In this document: positions 8,726 to 17,226 of the stretch, one piece after another
Layout of the letters: each line of letters opens with the position of its first letter
How positions within the stretch are numbered: the first letter of the stretch is position 1
Source of the DNA: Candidatus Hermodarchaeum yapensis
GTDB lineage: Archaea; Asgardarchaeota; Hermodarchaeia; Hermodarchaeales; Hermodarchaeaceae
Reading direction: 5' to 3'
DNA: 64,000 nucleotides
Assembly: GCA_016840405.1 (NCBI GenBank)
Contig: JAEOSK010000012.1
Span: forward strand, 1 to 64,000
Translations under genes and position numbers: made by a program
The notes under the pieces: generated by a model
The model's input: the letters and a program-made list of their open reading frames with translations, nothing else
The model's database searches: none
Told to the model about the DNA's origin: nothing

Positions 8726-9126
8726 ATCTTGTCCTGGGTTCATTTGTAACGCGCCTCGATTCATTCAATGAGGGTCTGTTGTGTCCACAGATTGGCGGAT
8801 TTTGTTTAGTTTTTAAGCGTTATGGGTTGCAGGCTTAGTTTCTCAATACAGTCAGGACTCAGCGAATTGCTTTTACAGCATCTTCTCACTGGGTTAAACT
8901 CAATGAAGTAGGATTTTGCCAGGGTGTAACTGTAGACTTGTAAAAAATATTCTACCGACTTTTTGGATTTTGAAAAAACTACCAATTTTGAATAGAATAT
9001 CTTTGTCCAATCCTGATGTGAAAATCGCGGGTTTGGAGGCGCATCAGAGAGGTTGTAAGACGCTCTTTGAGTAATGGTTCACGGGCTATCCGATTCTTGT
9101 TATGTTCTCTGTTAACCCCCGTACCG
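8726..9126. other. Intergenic stretch, no gene seen
   Basis: Four hundred bases without a credible open frame, tRNA-like cloverleaf or repeat on either strand. AT-rich patches (8940-9000) are interspersed. Confidence 0.5.
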
Positions 9127-9135
9127 CTTATAAAC
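9127..9135 (+). promoter_or_regulatory. TATA box of the GH3-family gene
   Basis: CTTATAAAC about 90 bases ahead of the ATG at 9223. The gene has a good ribosome site, GGAGTG, 9 bases before the start, so a leadered transcript fits. Confidence 0.4.
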
Positions 9136-9222
9136 CGTTGAAATCACCCAAGCCGAATTATTGGGGCGAGATCCTGCGGACAAGGATTCGTCCCACTCGA
9201 AAAAATTGAAGGAGTGAATTGA

Positions 9223-10800
9223 ATGATTTGGTCACTTGTCTCCAAATTATTGCACCGAGTATCGGTAAAGCCTTTCATTCGAAGCCTCGAAGACCCCGTG
9301 GCAGCTCAAGAAAAGGCTCTCAATGTATTACTCAATTATTCCGCAGGTACAACTTACGGAAAACGACACGGGTTTGGTGATATTCGGGGTTATCAAGACT
9401 TTGTCGAAAAGATTCCAGTAAACCAGTACAAAGATTTCGAGCCTTACATTCAGCAAGAGCTCAAGGGTATTCCTAATGTGTTTTATCCCGAACCAGTTGA
9501 AGTGGTTATGGCAACCAGCGGAACTACTGGTGAACCAAAGCTAATTCCCTATACGCGGTTCTGCAATAAATCACTTAACAGTATGCGAATCCGAGTCTTT
9601 GCTGCGGCAGATCAAATTCGGCCTTTTCTCCAAGGCAAAATATTCACAATGGCGGCTCCTGCAGTCTACAAGCAATTCGGAAAATGGACTGTGGGGTATG
9701 TCACCGGGCATGCCGCAAAAACCGGTAATTTTCTCTTGCGTCGCAAAATTGTCCCTAAACCTGATGTGTTTGATATCGAAGACTGGGACCTGAAATTCCG
9801 CGAAGCTATTCGTCAAGGTGTTGAAAATCGAAAAATCACCGCTTGTGGAGGCGTCACCTCGTTCGTACTAGCATTACTACGTAGAACAAAATACCAATCT
9901 TATAATTGGCTCAAAAATGATCCCGCGATTTCACACAAGACTCAGAAAATCCTCAATGAAGCCCTCATCGATGAAAATGAGCTAGACCTCAAGACGATCT
10001 GGCCCGATTTATCGGTAATTTTCAACACAGGCGTGGTTCGTGATTTGTATGCACCATCAATTCGAGATTTTGTAGGCGATGTACATATTCACGATGCATA
10101 TGGTGGAACCGAGGGAATGTATGGGTTCCAGGTGTATGAGGAGATGAAGGGGGTTGCGCCCTTTGTGGATGAAGTGTTCTTCGAATTTGCAGAAGACTAT
10201 CCTGGTTCCCTCCCGCCTGATGCTGAGACACTTCCTCTAAGTGACGTGAAGCCGAAGACGCCCTACCGCCTTGTCGTTAGTTCTCCATCCGGTCTCTGGC
10301 GATATGATGTTCACGATCTAGTGATTTTTGACTCAGTCGATCCCCTCGACATGCGGTGTATCGGCAAAAGTGAGAACATCATTAATCTCAGTGGTGAGAA
10401 AGTGTCTGAATGGGACATTGGAACTGCATTGACGACAGCTTGTGAAGAACAAGGAATCCAGTTACGCGACTTTGTTGTTGCTCCTGAAGTCAAGGCATCG
10501 GGTGCAACGTATCATATCTTCGCCGAATTAACTGAAACACCTGAGAACATGACACGGTTTACTCGAGTGGTTGATGAAACCCTCCGGGAAGTGAACAATT
10601 GTTACCTCGTGATTAGGAATGCTGGAACTCTCAATCCAGTAATCGTACACGCCCTCCCGCAGGGTAGTTTCGACACCTATCAACATCATCGGCTTCAATC
10701 GGGACGATGCACTGTTGGTCAAACGAAGATGCCCCGGATAACTACCTTCGAACATGTTACCCAATACCTCATGAATGGAATTCCTGTTGAAGCTCCATAA
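9223..10800 (+). CDS. GH3-family acyl-adenylating enzyme
   Basis: A 525-residue member of the GH3 branch of the acyl-adenylate superfamily, known in plants for joining amino acids to jasmonate or auxin and widespread but uncharacterised in prokaryotes. Motif 1 is ATSGTTGEPKLIPYT, motif 2 is DAYGGTEGMYG, and motif 3 (LWRYDVHDLV) precedes the IGKSENIINLSGEKVSE hinge to the C-terminal lid. The N-terminal YGKRHGFGDIRGYQDFVEKIPVNQY is typical of the family. It would activate a carboxylic acid with ATP; acceptor and acid are unknown. No partner gene is adjacent on this strand. Confidence 0.85.
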   Translation: MIWSLVSKLLHRVSVKPFIRSLEDPVAAQEKALNVLLNYSAGTTYGKRHGFGDIRGYQDFVEKIPVNQYKDFEPYIQQELKGIPNVFYPEPVEVVMATSGTTGEPKLIPYTRFCNKSLNSMRIRVFAAADQIRPFLQGKIFTMAAPAVYKQFGKWTVGYVTGHAAKTGNFLLRRKIVPKPDVFDIEDWDLKFREAIRQGVENRKITACGGVTSFVLALLRRTKYQSYNWLKNDPAISHKTQKILNEALIDENELDLKTIWPDLSVIFNTGVVRDLYAPSIRDFVGDVHIHDAYGGTEGMYGFQVYEEMKGVAPFVDEVFFEFAEDYPGSLPPDAETLPLSDVKPKTPYRLVVSSPSGLWRYDVHDLVIFDSVDPLDMRCIGKSENIINLSGEKVSEWDIGTALTTACEEQGIQLRDFVVAPEVKASGATYHIFAELTETPENMTRFTRVVDETLREVNNCYLVIRNAGTLNPVIVHALPQGSFDTYQHHRLQSGRCTVGQTKMPRITTFEHVTQYLMNGIPVEAP

Positions 10801-10811
10801 AATTCGCAAGA

Positions 10812-10873
10812 ATGGATTAGTCTCGATTTTCCCCTCAGATCTCAAATAGGGGATTCTTTATCTGCTAATCCAT
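10812..10873. terminator. Nested hairpin at convergent gene ends
   Basis: Outer arms 10812-10820 (ATGGATTAG) and 10865-10873 (CTAATCCAT) pair perfectly over 9 bases; inside, TCCCCT at 10830-10835 pairs with AGGGGA at 10848-10853. The right outer arm is the stop and last two codons of the leftward gene. It lies 12 bases after the GH3-family stop. Confidence 0.55.
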
Positions 10874-11554
10874 GGGCAGTGGGTGAGAGCTGATCTGGGC
10901 TTGTTTTGCCCATCCTGGTTTCACCATAAATCCTACTACAACCACTGCGAAACCTATGAGGTCGAGAACTTCGGCAAACCAGAGCCAGGAATAAAGACCC
11001 AGAATACCACCGATAGCTTTGAACAGTTGACCACTCAGAAGAAAGATGATACCCAAAACGACCAAGCCACTATGAATGTCGGGGAGCCGTTTGAGGAACC
11101 ATGCCCAGGAAAATGTGATGATGAACGGAATAATCACGACGAGGAGAAACAAAACGCCCACAAGTCGCGTGAGGTCGATAGTTGGTAGGCTAGCAAGGAC
11201 TGAGAGACAAAAGATTGCAAAAATTGTCATGAATATCTTTCCAGCTCGCATTTGGTCGGATAACCAGATTAGAACCGTCATGTAGAGCATAGGCAACATA
11301 GCGGTGATCACCAGGCCAACTCGAACCTTATACAACTGGAGTGTGTAGACACCTAGTCCCGAATTGACAAACACATCCGTCAGTTCACCAATGGCGATGA
11401 TAATGACGGATATCGACATGAGAAAGGGAAAGTCCGTGTAGAATCGCCGTGTTGATCGGAACCATTGAGAAAATAGAATACTCCCTATACCGATCAAAAC
11501 AAAGAATTTTATCAGTTCTACTATCCATGTTGGGTCTGAAGAGGGAAATTGCAT
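10865..11554 (-). CDS. Seven-helix membrane protein, unknown
   Basis: A 229-residue protein with seven predicted membrane helices (roughly residues 10-32, 45-66, 80-100, 106-126, 130-155, 160-182 and 190-212) and short loops. No family recognised: the last helix lacks a retinal-binding lysine pattern, so a rhodopsin is not supported. ATG 11554 is chosen over GTG 11566 because AAGGTG lies 9 bases ahead of it. Convergent with the GH3-family gene; the nearest same-strand gene upstream starts 1 kb away. Confidence 0.65.
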   Translation of the reverse strand: MQFPSSDPTWIVELIKFFVLIGIGSILFSQWFRSTRRFYTDFPFLMSISVIIIAIGELTDVFVNSGLGVYTLQLYKVRVGLVITAMLPMLYMTVLIWLSDQMRAGKIFMTIFAIFCLSVLASLPTIDLTRLVGVLFLLVVIIPFIITFSWAWFLKRLPDIHSGLVVLGIIFLLSGQLFKAIGGILGLYSWLWFAEVLDLIGFAVVVVGFMVKPGWAKQAQISSHPLPMD

Positions 11555-11665
11555 GCCTATGTTCACCTTAGGGACGTGAGGGTACCTGTCATTCGTGTTG
11601 GTGTTTAGGCTTTTAAACTACTATTTGCTAATTTTTCGCAAATAACGAGACCAAACGTTTTGGAC

Positions 11666-12613
11666 CTAAATGTCAGTCTGGAAGATTCCTACGTTTTCCA
11701 ACAACTCGCAGACAAATTGATTCGTATCTGAGGGGTTTCGCAATTGAGCTGGTTGTAGGGAAGTAAAACACTTGCGAGCAAAATCAAACTTTGATACTAA
11801 GGTTGACTGGGACTTACTTTTCCCACCACGATGGTCAAGATCTTGTAATCGTGATCGCGCTTGGTGAACAAGATTACGCAGACCTGCGACTGTGAGATAA
11901 TTTGATTTGTCTAATGTCATTACGGCTCGCGCTGCATCAATTAGTAGGAAGGAGAGGAGCCAAGGTGAATGAGCAGCATCCGGATACGCTGGAAGAGGAA
12001 GTTCATACAGCATAGTCGTGTGCTGGTAGGTGACGCCTGACGCAAATCCTCGCTTCATTAGCAAGTGATCAGCAATGTACGCACGTAACCGAAGGATTGC
12101 CTCTAGCGTGATTGAATAAATAGTGGGATCACTATCATCGACTTGGTGGGGAACTTTTGGGTTCAAGATGTATGCTGATGATAATCGGATAGGACGGTTC
12201 TCTAAATATTTGGGCCACAACATTTCGGGAGTCGTTCCCGGAAGATAATAGGGGTAGTCTTCAACAGTATGCGAATAGTGTTGAGCAAAGCCTAAGGGAA
12301 TGGAATATTCTTTGTCATGACGACAGGGCAGCTCGAAAGGATCAGCGACAAGCACGCAGGTGTCGCGGTTGGACCACAGTGGCATCCATGCCATATGGGG
12401 CCAGAGTGGGTCTTGATCCTCATCGAGTGGAAGAGCAATAATCCGAAGCCGAGTATCACTGCTGAAGGCTTTTTGGATGTTTTTAATTGCGGGACGATAT
12501 TGCAGAGTTACTTCCCGATAACCTGTCGTCATCAAAAGTTGATTTAAGGCATCATCGCGAAGACCATAGCCCTCGCTGAGCCCATCTAGTGGAAGAAGTG
12601 TAGAAGGTTCCAT
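11666..12613 (-). CDS. Conserved-looking hypothetical protein, 315 aa
   Basis: I do not recognise the family. The protein is soluble and rich in proline, tyrosine and tryptophan in its first half (for example DPLWPHMAWMPLWSN near 68-82 and HTVEDYPYYLPG near 114-125), with a helical second half that includes LRLRAYIADHLLMKRG. Codon use matches neighbours. A TATA-like TATTTAAAAA at 12643-12652 on the minus strand puts the transcript start just before the ATG at 12613, so it probably has its own promoter with almost no leader. Confidence 0.6.
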   Translation of the reverse strand: MEPSTLLPLDGLSEGYGLRDDALNQLLMTTGYREVTLQYRPAIKNIQKAFSSDTRLRIIALPLDEDQDPLWPHMAWMPLWSNRDTCVLVADPFELPCRHDKEYSIPLGFAQHYSHTVEDYPYYLPGTTPEMLWPKYLENRPIRLSSAYILNPKVPHQVDDSDPTIYSITLEAILRLRAYIADHLLMKRGFASGVTYQHTTMLYELPLPAYPDAAHSPWLLSFLLIDAARAVMTLDKSNYLTVAGLRNLVHQARSRLQDLDHRGGKSKSQSTLVSKFDFARKCFTSLQPAQLRNPSDTNQFVCELLENVGIFQTDI

Positions 12614-12696
12614 GGTGAATCAATGACGTGCCGATTTTGATTTTTTTAAATAGCTTATGGAGGCAGGTCGAAAAGTGAATTCTTGAAGAATCCATC

Positions 12697-13956
12697 TCAA
12701 GTCCATTCTCGAAAAATGAGTAGGGTTTCCATATCAACTACGCCCGGGGTCTCTTCGATAAGCTTGAGAGTTTTGACTCTGGCACTACTAAGACTGCGAA
12801 TATCGATTCGGATTAGATAATCCCATTTTCCTGAAATCGCCGAGACTCGGCGTACACCATGTATTCGTCGCAAATCCGCCATGATATCGCCCGTACCATA
12901 TCGAAGTTTGACAAGAACATATCCGGGTATTTCACTCATGGACAGGGCGACGATACCCGCTATGACGAAAATCGTGCCTGTTAATTTGAGAAGCCAGGAC
13001 AAAAAGTCGCTTGCAGGTGGATTGAATACACCCGGAAACAGAAATGCTCCCATAAGGGTTAAGGGGATTCCCAGAATGATTGCAATGGACCCAACACTTT
13101 GGACAACGGACATTTTTCCGCGGCCCAAGGCTTGAAGATATGTTATCAAGGATAAAAACGTCAATCCGATTGGGAACAATAACCAGGGGGCAACAATTGG
13201 CAATTGGACGATGAGAAGGACTACGACATCGGGAGTTATGAGCGGCAGCATCAGCAAGGTCATGAACAAGTTCAGGAAGAGAAGTAGCCACAAACGAAGG
13301 TTAAGCGAGTCAACGGTTGTCCCAAGCCGGATTTCTGTGCGTTTAGCTCGACTTTGGAAAAAGACGCTTACAGCAATCGTGCCAGCCCAAATGATAATCA
13401 CAAAGAGTAACAGATATGGATCAAAAATTCCAGGTGTAATCCCGACGAGAACTACTCCAAAGGTAATGGCGAGTATGGAAAGCGCCTCAATAGGGCTAGG
13501 CCAGTCGCGGATAAGAATTAGATCTCCTATCATGAGATAGATCAGTGAAAAACGAGAAAAAGGAATGATGGCTGAGACATCACCACTTATCCCAGCGACG
13601 TAGTAGTATGCAAAGGTGGCCACTCCAGCAAAAACACCTGCAAGGATGATATCTAAGAGGATTTTCTTTGATGGCAGTGCGATGTGGGAAAATGATCGAT
13701 CCAGCTGTGTTCCCAGACTGCGTCTCCTTGCCCGATTGGTCGGTATACTCAGGACAATTAACAAAATTACAGTAAACAGGAGTGCCAACCATTGTTCAGC
13801 TAGCGCGAAGGCTATTGGGTTAGGAAGGAAAATCCGATAAGTGAAGATGTCAGAAAATACGGCAAAAGCGTACAATACGCCTGAGGTTAACGCAAGAAAG
13901 TAAAACACGGTTTTTGCGCGTTGAGACCCCATTCGCCGTTCCATGGCTGCTCGCAA
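12697..13956 (-). CDS. DMT/EamA-like transporter fused to a RAM (Lrp ligand-binding) domain
   Basis: A 419-residue fusion. Residues 1-340 hold ten predicted membrane helices arranged like drug/metabolite (EamA) transporters, with a polar loop after helix 2. The last 75 residues (RYGTGDIMADLRRIHGVRRVSAISGKWDYLIRI...) are a beta-alpha-beta-beta-alpha-beta RAM domain, normally the amino-acid-binding half of Lrp/AsnC regulators, here without a DNA-binding domain and predicted to be cytoplasmic. TTG 13956 is used because GGAGGGG lies 6 bases ahead; ATG 13944 is too far. It follows a free RAM gene by 35 bases. Inferred: amino-acid-gated transport or sensing. Confidence 0.75.
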   Translation of the reverse strand: MRAAMERRMGSQRAKTVFYFLALTSGVLYAFAVFSDIFTYRIFLPNPIAFALAEQWLALLFTVILLIVLSIPTNRARRRSLGTQLDRSFSHIALPSKKILLDIILAGVFAGVATFAYYYVAGISGDVSAIIPFSRFSLIYLMIGDLILIRDWPSPIEALSILAITFGVVLVGITPGIFDPYLLLFVIIIWAGTIAVSVFFQSRAKRTEIRLGTTVDSLNLRLWLLLFLNLFMTLLMLPLITPDVVVLLIVQLPIVAPWLLFPIGLTFLSLITYLQALGRGKMSVVQSVGSIAIILGIPLTLMGAFLFPGVFNPPASDFLSWLLKLTGTIFVIAGIVALSMSEIPGYVLVKLRYGTGDIMADLRRIHGVRRVSAISGKWDYLIRIDIRSLSSARVKTLKLIEETPGVVDMETLLIFREWT

Positions 13957-13991
13957 TGATTTCCCCTCCGTCTCAGCACCTGTTATCCTGC

Positions 13992-14231
13992 TTAGAATTC
14001 CTTTTCCACAACGGCAGTTGTAACGCTTTCCATCCCTTTGATTTTTCCAATGTGATTAACCGTTAGGTCATAAAGTGCTTCAAGATCTGGTAAATCAAAT
14101 CGCACGATGATATCAAACTCGCCCGTTGTCACCGTGATACTCGTTGCGGTTTCGAGTCCACGAAGAGCCTCCACGACATCTTGGATATAACCCATGAATA
14201 CTTTGCACATGAAATACGCAGATACTGCCAT
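13992..14231 (-). CDS. Stand-alone RAM/AsnC ligand-binding domain protein
   Basis: A 79-residue protein made only of the Lrp/AsnC effector-binding fold: strand (AYFMCKVF), helix (IQDVVEALRGLE), strands (ATSITVTTGEFDIIVRFDL) and second helix (LEALYDLTVNHIGKIKG) with the final strand. It lacks the helix-turn-helix. Such proteins form dimers and larger rings that bind amino acids and can pair with full Lrp proteins. Immediately downstream, same strand, is a membrane protein ending in the same fold, suggesting the two domains could assemble together. ATG 14210 is an alternative start. Confidence 0.8.
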   Translation of the reverse strand: MAVSAYFMCKVFMGYIQDVVEALRGLETATSITVTTGEFDIIVRFDLPDLEALYDLTVNHIGKIKGMESVTTAVVEKEF

Positions 14232-14355
14232 TGCAAACAGCCCTTGTCAAGAAAATCTTGCCTTCCCTTTTCACTCAGCAATTAAAGGTTTTTTCATCAA
14301 AAGCCTTCTCCTGCCTGACAAAAAGTATTTTCTGAGTAAGGGTTCTAGTAACATG

Positions 14356-14664
14356 CTAGACTTTGGCAAGGTGTCCTGTTTTTAATTCCATCTTTATACA
14401 CGTTCTAATGAAATCGTCAAGGGCGTGTCGTTCACTACCAACACAATGGCGTGCACTGAGTTGAGCCGAATGAATCGCTATTAACAAAGATTCTCGGAGC
14501 GCCATTTCAACCGGCATCCCCACGGAAAGGAATTGGGGGATTTGTTCAAGCATCCCCTTAGCAATGGCTATCGCCGGTCCCCTGGCATGCATCGCAACCT
14601 CTCTCATAGTTGATCTGATTAACCAATGTGGTTCGCTCAATCCAAGACCACTTCTACTCGTCAC
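14356..14664 (-). CDS. Small hypothetical protein, 102 aa
   Basis: Helical soluble protein of unknown function, starting at GTG 14664. No recognised motif. The middle (AIAKGMLEQIPQFLSVGMPVEMALRESLLIAIHSAQLSARHC) reads as two helices with good coding character. It is upstream of the RAM gene on the same strand, 124 bases away, so it may or may not share a transcript. Confidence 0.45.
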   Translation of the reverse strand: MTSRSGLGLSEPHWLIRSTMREVAMHARGPAIAIAKGMLEQIPQFLSVGMPVEMALRESLLIAIHSAQLSARHCVGSERHALDDFIRTCIKMELKTGHLAKV

Positions 14665-14933
14665 TAGAGAAATTGCTACTTAAACCACACAAGATTTCTC
14701 TTCTTATACTTCAAAACCTGTAATCAAACTCAGAGTTTCAGATTTTCTCACACGTTTTTGAAATTCGTATAGTAAAATTCTCAGAAAGATTTCTGCCGAA
14801 ACCCACTCAACACAGATTTCATACTGACCCAAATAGTTCAGAACCTTTTACACAGATCTTTCCCCCTTGGTGGTGATATGCTAGTTTTTTCAGAAAAACA
14901 AACTCTTTACTGAAATTTCTAGCCTTAAGTGAA
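14665..14933. other. Intergenic region with repeated CAGAAA/TTTCTG half-sites
   Basis: No open frame of note. The hexamer CAGAAA and its complement recur in loose form (near 14735, 14782-14795, 14812, 14837, 14889 and 14911); the pair at 14782-14787 and 14790-14795 is an exact inverted repeat with a 2-base gap. It could be an operator region for the leftward gene at 14664. Confidence 0.25.
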
Positions 14934-15268
14934 TTATGAGAATTCACCTCCTTCGAATACAAGTGGTTGTTGAAATATCCGGTGAGTTCGATAAGCGGTT
15001 AAAAGGCGGTTCCTGGCTCGATATGCAAGTTGGTGACTGAATCCTTTTAGCACAAGGAGTCGTTGCACCTTCTCAACATTGGGTGGAAGAGCACCATTGG
15101 GCAAATACTGACTTCGAGGAAACGAAGAGTCCTATAGAAAATGCCATGGAGTGGAGCTAGAGGTTCTCCCCACCGGTCTACAAATGCTCGTCCATAGGGT
15201 CGTATCTTCTTCAAGGCTGCAACGATAACATAACTCCCGCCAATAACAACTCGTTGCCTACTCAGCAA
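14934..15268 (-). pseudogene. Probable frameshifted small gene
   Basis: Two overlapping leftward frames read like one protein broken by a frameshift. The first runs from TTG 15268, or further up to a stop near 15362, through LKKIRPYGRAFVDRWGEPLA to a stop at 15047. The second is open from 15131 to 14934 (66 codons) and reads VEKVQRLLVLKGFSHQLAYR and onward. The switch would fall in 15050-15130. I recognise no family. A sequencing error or chance open frames could explain it. Confidence 0.3.
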
Positions 15269-15350
15269 ATCTAGGTCATGTATTTTGTCTTCAACAAGTT
15301 GACCGAATTTGACACCTATTATAATCCTGTCTTGCCACGAATAGAAATCC

Positions 15351-15358
15351 TTAAAAAT
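15351..15358 (+). promoter_or_regulatory. TATA-like box of the surface-protein block
   Basis: TTAAAAAT 27-34 bases before the ATG at 15385, the spacing of a leaderless archaeal transcript; no ribosome site precedes that ATG. Confidence 0.4.
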
Positions 15359-15384
15359 TATTCAAATGCCGCCCGCAGTCGCCA

Positions 15385-16341
15385 ATGTTCAACGGCGAAG
15401 TGACAACTGTGAATGAGGAACAAGCAAGCGATATTCAGGAAGCCTTTCGACGTCATGAGTTCGTATCCTTGCCAACAGGAGTAGATGGCACCCACCGAGC
15501 TTATCGCATCTATGGCATTCAGGGTGTTGTTTATTGTGATTTTCTCCTTTATCGAATAAGTAATGGGAGGGGTGGGGCGCTCCGAAACGAGGCCACCCTT
15601 CTCCTTCAAAATCTTTCTCAATTCCACGCACAGCTCCAAAGTCGCCCTCTTCCCCTTACTCCACCAATATATTGTCATGCCATCACATTTCTTGGTAAAA
15701 AGGCATACGTGCTAGCTAATGAATCAGGTCAACTCGTGTCCGCACGGTTACTACCACTCTTAATCATTGATTCAGAATCCCTCATGAATTTACAAATAGA
15801 TTTAGCCTCAACCTCTCCCACTCACCTCGTCAAAAAGTCAAATCTGAGCCAATATCTTGCGAATAATTTCGACAAAACGAATCAAAGGGTCTTCCAAGTC
15901 AACAATCCCTTTCATCAACTCCGAAAATCCTATCATATGTTTGGGCTAGCTCTGTTACTTCTTCCCCTCTTTCTTGGACTCTCAGGAATATTTTGGGGGC
16001 TCAATCAGAGTCCACTTGCTATCCTGTTCGTTCTCGTAGGCATTTTAGGACCGGTCTTCCTCACACGCAAAGCCTCTAAAGCATTTCATCAATTCCGCCT
16101 CCAACACAACATATCGATTCCACTTAGACTCCCTGAACCTGGTCACATTGAACCCGTCATCGAATCTCAATCCCAAAATGAAGCCGAGTTTAAGTCACTT
16201 GATGAAGTGCTATTTCCACAGACCCCCTGGACTCCCTACACAACGGCTGTATTTTATCAAAACTCAATTGGTCTTACAGAGAAACAGATTCTCGATATGC
16301 TATCTGGCACAGACAACACAGATAATGGTGAAAGAGAGTGA
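15385..16341 (+). CDS. Membrane protein with soluble N-terminal domain, unknown
   Basis: A 318-residue protein of unknown family. Residues 1-180 form a mixed alpha/beta soluble domain, then two membrane helices (about 189-211 and 215-235), then an acidic, proline-containing tail. With this hairpin arrangement both ends face the cytoplasm. Its stop overlaps the start of the next gene (GTGA at 16338-16341), so the two are translationally coupled; the third gene, a giant ectoprotein, follows 64 bases later. Probably a cytoplasm-facing partner of that surface system. Start at ATG 15385 fits a leaderless transcript. Confidence 0.65.
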   Translation: MFNGEVTTVNEEQASDIQEAFRRHEFVSLPTGVDGTHRAYRIYGIQGVVYCDFLLYRISNGRGGALRNEATLLLQNLSQFHAQLQSRPLPLTPPIYCHAITFLGKKAYVLANESGQLVSARLLPLLIIDSESLMNLQIDLASTSPTHLVKKSNLSQYLANNFDKTNQRVFQVNNPFHQLRKSYHMFGLALLLLPLFLGLSGIFWGLNQSPLAILFVLVGILGPVFLTRKASKAFHQFRLQHNISIPLRLPEPGHIEPVIESQSQNEAEFKSLDEVLFPQTPWTPYTTAVFYQNSIGLTEKQILDMLSGTDNTDNGERE

Positions 16342-17162
16342 AACAGAAAAGCTCACTGCAACACAATCGGAGTTTTTTGAAGGTCATATCAGGACTCGTT
16401 ATCATACTTGGTCTCCTCTTCTTGGCATCAGGCAATCATTCTTTGAGTCAAGGTCTTTTCAATCAACAAGTCGATACGCAAGCCAGGACTTATCAATTGC
16501 AGGTTCACTCTTCCTATGATAACATCACCAGATCCTTTTATGGAACACAGCAACTCACATTAAAAATTTCAAACAGCTCCTCCATTCAGGGTCACTTATT
16601 ATGGAATCTTACCTGGGACAACGGGAAAACTTGGTATGCTGAAAACGCCTCCTATATCTATTTCATAAATCGAACCTACCAATATGCTGGGCTCACCTGC
16701 TATACTGCATGGTGGATACACCCCGCTGTCCAAATCGGAGACCAAATACAAATTGATGGAGATGTACCTGCAACAAACAACTTTCTTCGCTTAGCGCCCT
16801 TCATCGTTACCGACCTCCTCTCACTCGAAGTCAATCAACAACATTACTTATGCTGGCAACTTACCTACAATTCTCCAAATTATCAACACGAAACTTATTA
16901 TTATGAATACCATACTGGCATTCTTCTCAGTGCAACTTCAGTGCAATTCGAAGCACATCAGCCTGTTCATGAAGTTTGGCTCGAACTCCAAACGGCTGAT
17001 CAACTCCCTCCTCCCATTTCTCCTCTTCTTCATTTCTGGACGAATTACAATTCCACCCTAATTGCTTTTATTGGTGCGACCACAGTTACCCTTCTTGGCT
17101 ATTACCTTCTTCAACGAATCCGCCCTCCTCAAGATCCCTTTCCGTTGAATTCTGGTCAGTGA
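16338..17162 (+). CDS. Secreted, C-terminally anchored protein
   Basis: A 274-residue protein with an N-terminal signal or anchor helix (about 12-33), a 200-residue extracellular domain rich in tyrosine, asparagine and beta-strand pattern with several NxS/T sequons (NIT, NSS, NLT, NAS, NRT), and a C-terminal membrane helix near 240-262. Family not recognised. GTG 16338 overlaps the stop of the previous gene. It is probably exposed on the cell surface together with the 1327-residue protein encoded next. Confidence 0.65.
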   Translation: MKQKSSLQHNRSFLKVISGLVIILGLLFLASGNHSLSQGLFNQQVDTQARTYQLQVHSSYDNITRSFYGTQQLTLKISNSSSIQGHLLWNLTWDNGKTWYAENASYIYFINRTYQYAGLTCYTAWWIHPAVQIGDQIQIDGDVPATNNFLRLAPFIVTDLLSLEVNQQHYLCWQLTYNSPNYQHETYYYEYHTGILLSATSVQFEAHQPVHEVWLELQTADQLPPPISPLLHFWTNYNSTLIAFIGATTVTLLGYYLLQRIRPPQDPFPLNSGQ

Positions 17163-17226
17163 ACACAAGGCTTAAAAACAAACTAAATTCCCCCGCCCAA
17201 CGTCCATTCATGGAGGATTACAATTC

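Noticed and set aside
8726-9126. Search for tRNA or rRNA in the gene-free stretch
   Set aside because: No cloverleaf, T-loop or acceptor pairing was found; none was seen elsewhere in the window either.
10865-11554. Seven-helix protein as a microbial rhodopsin
   Set aside because: No lysine in the last helix and none of the proton-path carboxylates in helix 3.
15358-15678. Leftward 106-codon frame at the start of the surface block
   Set aside because: It is the complement of the real rightward gene at 15385, which has a promoter at the right place and clear membrane helices.
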